Source of the DNA: Xenophilus sp. AP218F
GTDB taxonomy: Bacteria > Pseudomonadota > Gammaproteobacteria > Burkholderiales > Chromobacteriaceae
Assembly: GCA_002213445.1 (NCBI GenBank)
Contig: NJIE01000010.1
Location: forward strand, 1-64,000
Direction: 5' to 3'
Length of the DNA stretch: 64,000 nt
Positions 59,252 to 64,000 of this stretch are shown piece by piece (within the stretch, counting starts at the first letter, position 1; the number at the start of each line of letters is the position of its first letter). Below the pieces are notes generated by a model. That model was given only the letters and a program-made list of their open reading frames with translations, searched no databases and was not told the origin of the DNA. The position numbers were made by a program, and so were the translations under genes.

Positions 59252-62140
59252 TCAACCGTTGCGGGTTTCCACCTGCTTCAGCTCAATGGCGATCGTCTCC
59301 GGCTGCGGCTGCTGCGCCAGCACGTCGCGGCGACGCGGACCTTGCGGCAACAACGGCGCTTCCGGCTCCGGCTGCGCGGCGACAGGCTTGGTCGAAACCA
59401 TCACCAGGCCGCCCAACTCGATCGGCTGAGCCGCAACCACCGGGGCCGGGGCAGGAGCCGCTTCCCGTGCCGCCTCAGCCGCCGCAACCGGCTCGGCCTC
59501 GACAACCGCCGCCGGCTCAAGCGGAGCTTCCGCAGCAGCGACTTCGACTTCAACGGCAGCCGGCTCGGCAACGGTCTGAGCTTCCGTCTGCGCAGGCGCT
59601 TCCGCAACCGGCTCCGTCTCAACCGCGGCTTCCGCCACGATTTCGACCGCCGCCTCGGCAACCACCGGCTCAGACGCCTGTTCTACAGGCAGAACCTCGA
59701 CAACCGGCGCTTCCGCGGCCGCTTCCGGCTGGGAGGCGGCGGCAAGCTCGACCGCCTCCTGCGCCGGCGCCGCCGCTTGTTCGAGCGCTTGTTCTGGCGC
59801 TTGCTCGGCAACCGCCTCGGTCACAGCGGCGGCAGCTACCGCCGCAGCCGCTACCGGCGCGATCTCGGCAGCGGCTTCCACCGCGCCGGCTTCCAACTGC
59901 TCGGACGGCTCGCGGCGGCGATCGCGACGGCTGCGACGACGACGACGCTCGCTGCGCTCCTGCTGCTCGGCCTGATCCTGCTGTTCGGCCTGCGCGTCAA
60001 GCGGCAAGGCCTCCTGCGCCGGCTTCTCGGCTTCCGGCTGAGCCACCGGAGCGGGACGGCGGCGCGGCTCCTGCTGCGGCTTGTCCTGCTTCTCGGCGCG
60101 CTCCTCGCGCGGGGCTTGCGGCTCGCGCGCCTCCTTGACTTCGCGTTCGCGGCTGTCGCGCTCGCGGCGGCGATTGTTGCGCTCGCGCGGAGCCTGCTCG
60201 CCGCGCTCTTCGCGTTGCGGCAGCTCTCGCTCCTTGCGCTCGCCGCGCTCGGCCTCATTGCGCTCGCCGCGCTCGTTGCGGCGCTTGGGTTCGTCCTGGC
60301 CATTGCCGCGGCGTTGCTGCTCGTGCTCGCGACGGGCCTGGCCGCCGGTGCGACGCTCCTGGCTGCGCTGGCGATTGCCGCGCTGCTCGCGGCTTGCCGC
60401 CGGCTTTTTCTTGGCCTCGGCCTGCTTGACCTCTTCCGGCTCGGCGAACAAGCCCTTGAACCAGGCGACGATGCCGGCCAGCAGGCCGGATTCGGCGGCT
60501 GCCGGCTTGGCGGCGGCGGCCGTTTGCGACGGGGCCGGCTGCTGCGGCGTGATGCCCTTGACCGCGGCTTCCTGACGCTCGACCTTGGGTTTTTCCTGGC
60601 CGAAGTTGGTGATCACGTCTTCTTCCTGCACTTCGACGCGGCTGTAGCTCGGCGCTTCGCCCAGTTCGGCCAGGTCGTCGTGGCGCACGCGCACGATCTT
60701 GTAGTGCGGGGTTTCCAGATGAATGTTCGGGATCAGCACCACGTCGACGTCCAGACGCTCTTCGATCGAATGGATCTCGGCGCGTTTCTCGTTGAGCAGG
60801 AAGGTGGCCACGTCCACCGGCACCTGCGCATGCACCGCGCCGGTGTTTTCCTTCATCGCCTCTTCCTGGATGATGCGCAGGATGTGCAACGCCGACGATT
60901 CCGTGCCGCGGATGAAGCCGATGCCATGACAACGCGGGCACGGCTCGTGGCTAGTTTCGCCCAGAGACGGCTGCAGGCGCTGACGCGACAGCTCCAGGAG
61001 GCCGAAGCGGGACAGTTTGCCCATCTGCACGCGGGCGCGGTCGAACTTCAGAACGTCGCGCAGGCGGTTTTCCACGTCGCGCTGGTTCTTCGGGTTTTCC
61101 ATGTCGATGAAGTCGATCACCACCAGGCCGCCCAGATCGCGCAGACGCAGCTGGCGGGCGATTTCCTCGGCCGCCTCCAGGTTGGTCTTGACCGCGGTTT
61201 CCTCGATGTCGGCGCCCTTGGTGGCCCGGGCCGAGTTCACGTCGATGGATACCAGCGCTTCGGTGTGGTCGATGACGATCGCGCCGCCGGACGGCAGCTG
61301 CACGCTGCGCGAGAAGGCGGTTTCGATCTGGTGCTCGATCTGGAAGCGCGAGAACAGCGGCACATGATCCTTGTACAGCTTCACACGCGACAGCATGTTG
61401 GGCATCACATGGCTCATGAACTGGCGGGCCTGATCGTGGATTTCCTCGGTGTCGATCAGCACTTCGCCGATGTCCGGATGGAAGTAGTCGCGGATCGCGC
61501 GGATCACCAAGCTGCCTTCCTGCAGAATCAGGAACGGAGCGGACTGAGCGCCGGCCGCGCCCTCGATGGCGCGCCACAGCTGCATCAGGTAACCCATGTC
61601 CCACTGCAGTTCTTCCAGATTGCGGCCGATGCCGGCGGTGCGGGCGATCAGGCTCATGCCGTGCGGCACTTCCAGCTGGGCGAGCAGGTCTTTCAGCTCC
61701 TGACGCTCTTCGCCTTCGATGCGGCGCGACACGCCGCCGCCGCGCGGGTTGTTCGGCATCAGCACCAGGTAGCGGCCTGCGAGGCTGATGTAGGTGGTCA
61801 GCGCCGCGCCTTTGTTGCCGCGCTCGTCCTTCTCCACCTGCACCACCACTTCCATGCCTTCGCGCAGCACGTCCTGAATGCGCGGACGGCCGCCGTCATA
61901 GCCTTGGAAATAGGAGCGGGAGACTTCCTTGAACGGCAGGAAGCCGTGGCGTTCGGTGCCGTAGTCGACAAAGCAGGCTTCCAGCGAGGGCTCGATGCGG
62001 GTGATGATGCCCTTGTAGATATTGCCCTTGCGTTGTTCCTTGCCTACGGTTTCGATATCGAGGTCGACGAGCTTTTGCCCATCGACGATAGCGACGCGCA
62101 GCTCTTCAGCTTGCGTCGCGTTGAACAACATGCGTTTCAT
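59252..62140 (-). CDS. rne: Ribonuclease E
   Basis: Essential endoribonuclease of 962 aa that initiates mRNA decay and processes rRNA and tRNA. The S1 RNA-binding domain spans about 36-118. Catalytic magnesium aspartates are D300 (VSIDVNSARAT) and D343 (VVIDFIDMENP), and the zinc-link cysteines are C401 and C404 (CPRC). Residues about 553-567 form an amphipathic helix resembling the membrane-binding segment A. An Arg-rich RNA-binding stretch spans about 585-745. The remaining tail is Ala/Glu/Val-rich, low complexity, and ends LKQVETRNG. A long leader upstream suggests self-regulation as in E. coli. Confidence 0.96.
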   Translation of the reverse strand: MKRMLFNATQAEELRVAIVDGQKLVDLDIETVGKEQRKGNIYKGIITRIEPSLEACFVDYGTERHGFLPFKEVSRSYFQGYDGGRPRIQDVLREGMEVVVQVEKDERGNKGAALTTYISLAGRYLVLMPNNPRGGGVSRRIEGEERQELKDLLAQLEVPHGMSLIARTAGIGRNLEELQWDMGYLMQLWRAIEGAAGAQSAPFLILQEGSLVIRAIRDYFHPDIGEVLIDTEEIHDQARQFMSHVMPNMLSRVKLYKDHVPLFSRFQIEHQIETAFSRSVQLPSGGAIVIDHTEALVSIDVNSARATKGADIEETAVKTNLEAAEEIARQLRLRDLGGLVVIDFIDMENPKNQRDVENRLRDVLKFDRARVQMGKLSRFGLLELSRQRLQPSLGETSHEPCPRCHGIGFIRGTESSALHILRIIQEEAMKENTGAVHAQVPVDVATFLLNEKRAEIHSIEERLDVDVVLIPNIHLETPHYKIVRVRHDDLAELGEAPSYSRVEVQEEDVITNFGQEKPKVERQEAAVKGITPQQPAPSQTAAAAKPAAAESGLLAGIVAWFKGLFAEPEEVKQAEAKKKPAASREQRGNRQRSQERRTGGQARREHEQQRRGNGQDEPKRRNERGERNEAERGERKERELPQREERGEQAPRERNNRRRERDSREREVKEAREPQAPREERAEKQDKPQQEPRRRPAPVAQPEAEKPAQEALPLDAQAEQQDQAEQQERSERRRRRSRRDRRREPSEQLEAGAVEAAAEIAPVAAAAVAAAAVTEAVAEQAPEQALEQAAAPAQEAVELAAASQPEAAAEAPVVEVLPVEQASEPVVAEAAVEIVAEAAVETEPVAEAPAQTEAQTVAEPAAVEVEVAAAEAPLEPAAVVEAEPVAAAEAAREAAPAPAPVVAAQPIELGGLVMVSTKPVAAQPEPEAPLLPQGPRRRDVLAQQPQPETIAIELKQVETRNG

Positions 62141-62663
62141 TTACATTCCTTGCGCAGCACTCACGCAAGGACGCAGCCAGTATTTGACGGCCCAGTGATT
62201 ATTGATGGGCGCTTTCCGAAAGAAGTGTCGATGTAAAGATCGAAAAAAACAGTTTGGTACAAGCCGACTTCCTGATTGGATCGCATCCCGTCCGGCGTTT
62301 TCGTGCGCAACTGGCGCATCGGCAAGAGCCGACCTGCCGGTTTAAGACAGGACGAACAACGCCAAAGAAACGTGGATGCCGGGTCAAACTTCGCTGCAAA
62401 ATCCCCCGACTGGCTTTGCGTCGGGAAATGGAATACTCGTGAGTGCGTTATGCGTATAAATGCATTACCATCGCTACTTTTCGGTGAGCGAGTTAACCTC
62501 GGCTGCGGGCCCGGCGAACGGCATCAGGCCAGGATCATGAATCCTGCCGGCCGTTTCAGATTTCCGCAGCAGCATCACGCAAACAAAAGGCCGTGATCGT
62601 GGCTTTCCGGTTTGCTGTTGCAGTGCAACGCAACCAGCAACAGCGCCACCAAGTATAAGCAAT
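62141..62663. promoter_or_regulatory. Divergent leader region of rne and rluC
   Basis: A 523-bp gap between the divergent rne and rluC starts. Near rluC, GCTGTTGC (62614-62621) and GCAACAGC (62637-62644) form an 8-bp inverted repeat with an inner GTTGCA/TGCAAC palindrome (62618-62630). No consensus promoter stands out on either strand. A 66-codon minus-strand frame (62474-62674) with a signal-like start is not called. The size fits an rne 5-prime untranslated region used for autoregulation. Confidence 0.45.
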
Positions 62664-63602
62664 ATGACAGACATTCGCAAAGATTCCGTAAGCTTTCTGC
62701 AGGTAACCGAAGCCGATGCCGGGCAGCGCATCGACAACTACCTGTTACGACTGCTGAAAGGCGTACCCAAAAGCCATATCTACCGCATCCTGCGCTCCGG
62801 CGAGGTGCGGGTGAACAAGGGCCGCATCGACGCCAGCTATCGGGTGCGGGACGGCGATGAATTGCGCATTCCGCCGATACGCGTCGCCGAACGCGCCGAA
62901 AGCCAGGTGCCGGCCGCCACCTTCCCGGTGGTTTACGAAGACGATGCGATGCTGGTGATCGACAAGCCCGCCGGCGTGGCCGTGCACGGCGGCAGCGGCG
63001 TCTCTTTCGGCGTGATCGAGCAGCTGCGTCGCGCGCACCCGGACTGGCGCTACCTGGAACTGGTGCACCGCCTGGACCGGGAAACCTCTGGCCTGTTGAT
63101 GCTGGCCAAGAAGCGCTCCGCGCTCACCCGGCTGCACGACATGATGCGCGACAATGTCCCGGACAAGCGCTATTACGCGCTGGGCATAGGCTCATGGCCG
63201 GATAAGGCCCGCCAGGTGAAGCTGCCGCTGTTCAAATTCCACACCCCGGAAGGCGAGCGCCGCGTCAAGGTCGCCGAGGGCGACGACGGCCAGTACGCGC
63301 ACACCAACTTCGCCGTGATCGAGCGCTACGCCGAATTCACGCTGGTGGAAGCCCACCTGCGCACCGGCCGCACCCACCAGATTCGCGTCCACATGCAGGC
63401 CAGCGGCTGCCCCATCGCCGGCGACGAGAAATACGGCGATTTCGCATTCAATAAGGAATTGGCCCGCCGCGGCCTCAAGCGCATGTTCCTGCACGCCAGA
63501 AGCCTGACCTTGCCGCACCCGCTGACCGGCGCGCCGCTGAAACTGGAAGCGCCGCTGCCGCCGGAGCTGGACAAATTCCTCAAGACCCTGAGACAAGCAT
63601 GA
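62664..63602 (+). CDS. rluC: 23S rRNA pseudouridine synthase RluC
   Basis: Pseudouridine synthase of 312 aa that modifies 23S rRNA (positions 955, 2504 and 2580 in E. coli). An N-terminal S4 domain (AGQRIDNYLLRLLKGVPKSHIYRILRSGEVRVNKGR split across 18-53) is followed by the catalytic domain with the active Asp in LVHRLDRETSGLLML and the motif RTGRTHQIRVHMQ. The divergent pairing with rne and downstream HAD gene is the usual context. The stop overlaps the next start (ATGA). Confidence 0.95.
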   Translation: MTDIRKDSVSFLQVTEADAGQRIDNYLLRLLKGVPKSHIYRILRSGEVRVNKGRIDASYRVRDGDELRIPPIRVAERAESQVPAATFPVVYEDDAMLVIDKPAGVAVHGGSGVSFGVIEQLRRAHPDWRYLELVHRLDRETSGLLMLAKKRSALTRLHDMMRDNVPDKRYYALGIGSWPDKARQVKLPLFKFHTPEGERRVKVAEGDDGQYAHTNFAVIERYAEFTLVEAHLRTGRTHQIRVHMQASGCPIAGDEKYGDFAFNKELARRGLKRMFLHARSLTLPHPLTGAPLKLEAPLPPELDKFLKTLRQA

Positions 63603-64000
63603 GCCAAACCTACGATCTGGTGGTGTTCGATTGGGACGGCACGCTGATGGACTCCACCGGCCACATCGTCCAGTCGCTGCAACAGGCCTGCCGCGACCTT
63701 GATCTGCCGGTTCCGGACTACGCGCAGGCCAGCCACGTCATCGGCCTGCGCCTGGCGGACGCGCTGCGCCAGGCCTGCCCCGCCGTCGACGAGGCGCGGC
63801 TGCCGGCGCTGACCGCCGCCTTCCGCCAGCACTACCTGGCCAACCACGACCAGGTGCTGTTCTTCGACGGCGCCCTCGCCTGTCTTGACGCCGTCAAGGC
63901 GCGCGGTGCTTTCGTCGCCGTCGCCACCGGCAACAGCCGGGCCGGCCTCAACCGCCTGCTCGCGGCGTCGGGCCTGGACGATTTCTTCGACGCCACCCGC
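63599..64000 (+). CDS. HAD-family phosphatase, 3-prime end cut by window
   Basis: First 134 codons of a haloacid-dehalogenase hydrolase. It begins YDLVVFDWDGTLMDSTG with both motif I aspartates, then a helical cap, then the motif II threonine in VAVATGNSRAGLNRLL. It is similar in style to Gph-like phosphatases that often follow rluC. The ATG overlaps the rluC stop. Motifs III and IV lie beyond the window. Confidence 0.88.
   Translation, partial: MSQTYDLVVFDWDGTLMDSTGHIVQSLQQACRDLDLPVPDYAQASHVIGLRLADALRQACPAVDEARLPALTAAFRQHYLANHDQVLFFDGALACLDAVKARGAFVAVATGNSRAGLNRLLAASGLDDFFDATR

Noticed and set aside
59342-62236. A 964-codon open frame on the plus strand opposite rne
   Set aside because: It mirrors the low-complexity tail and body of RNase E; the Leu/Arg runs are reverse-strand images of Ala/Glu codons and no start context supports it.
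62474-62674. A 66-codon minus-strand frame beginning MSVILLILGGAVAGC, resembling a small lipoprotein
   Set aside because: It overlaps the rluC start, has no properly spaced ribosome site, and the part after the signal-like start is not protein-like. Conservation would be needed to revive it.
1-64000. Mobile elements, CRISPR arrays, prophage or rRNA
   Set aside because: Both strands were scanned for transposase and integrase motifs, direct repeat-spacer patterns and rRNA landmarks; none were seen, and gene order and base use look like ordinary chromosome throughout.

Overview
The window is GC-rich, almost fully coding Gram-negative chromosome. It shows no insertion sequence, prophage, CRISPR array or rRNA operon. 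The gene set points to a betaproteobacterium of the Neisseriales, most likely Chromobacterium or a close relative: a neisserial-type porin, the dacC-ybeD-lipB-lipA order, a pepP-ubiH-ubiI-like order, a large fli cluster under sigma-54-type control, and a cysTWA-cysB sulfate operon. The genus is inferred from gene content and not proven. Protein identities are recognised by eye from motifs and family knowledge; no database search was run.

Layout. 1-5.6 kb: ilvA-gph on the minus strand, then dacC, ybeD, lipB and lipA (cell wall and lipoate). 5.9-9.5 kb: a three-gene alpha-hydroxyketone quorum-sensing module made of a CqsS/LqsS-like membrane kinase, a separate LqsR-like regulator with an undescribed C-terminal half, and a convergent cqsA synthase. 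9.9-17.4 kb: photolyase, a sensor kinase with its overlapping receiver gene, a porin, a predicted orphan small RNA with near-consensus promoter and terminator, and an OmpR/EnvZ-type pair. 17.5-26.2 kb: TerC/Alx, HtpX, NhaR, acyl-CoA-binding protein, DsbC, two ubiquinone hydroxylases, PepP and YebC.

26.3-40.1 kb is one long minus-strand flagellar block: a CheB catalytic domain, a FleR/FlrC-type NtrC-family regulator, fliE-F-G-H-I-J, a consensus sigma-54 site, fliK, then fliL-M-N-O-P-(GNAT)-Q-R. An acetyltransferase gene sits inside the export-gate genes between fliP and fliQ. 40.1-50.4 kb: a low-molecular-weight phosphatase with a LysR regulator, a YfeH-like transporter, two small YCII/VOC genes, uvrB, pbpG, a polyamine-type acetyltransferase, a chemoreceptor and a degenerate EAL protein.

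50.6-55.5 kb is the sulfate uptake operon sbp-cysT-cysW-cysA with cysB as its last gene. 55.5-58.1 kb links a YheO-type regulator, a cysteine desulfidase/serine dehydratase-like enzyme and RidA, which would make and then remove 2-aminoacrylate. The window closes with a PAP2 phosphatase, tRNA-Asn, RNase E, rluC and the start of a HAD phosphatase gene.

The most interesting items are the Cqs/Lqs-type signalling module, the predicted small RNA between envZ and the porin gene, the acetyltransferase embedded in the flagellar export operon, and the receiver-less CheB next to an NtrC-type regulator with no adjacent partner kinase.
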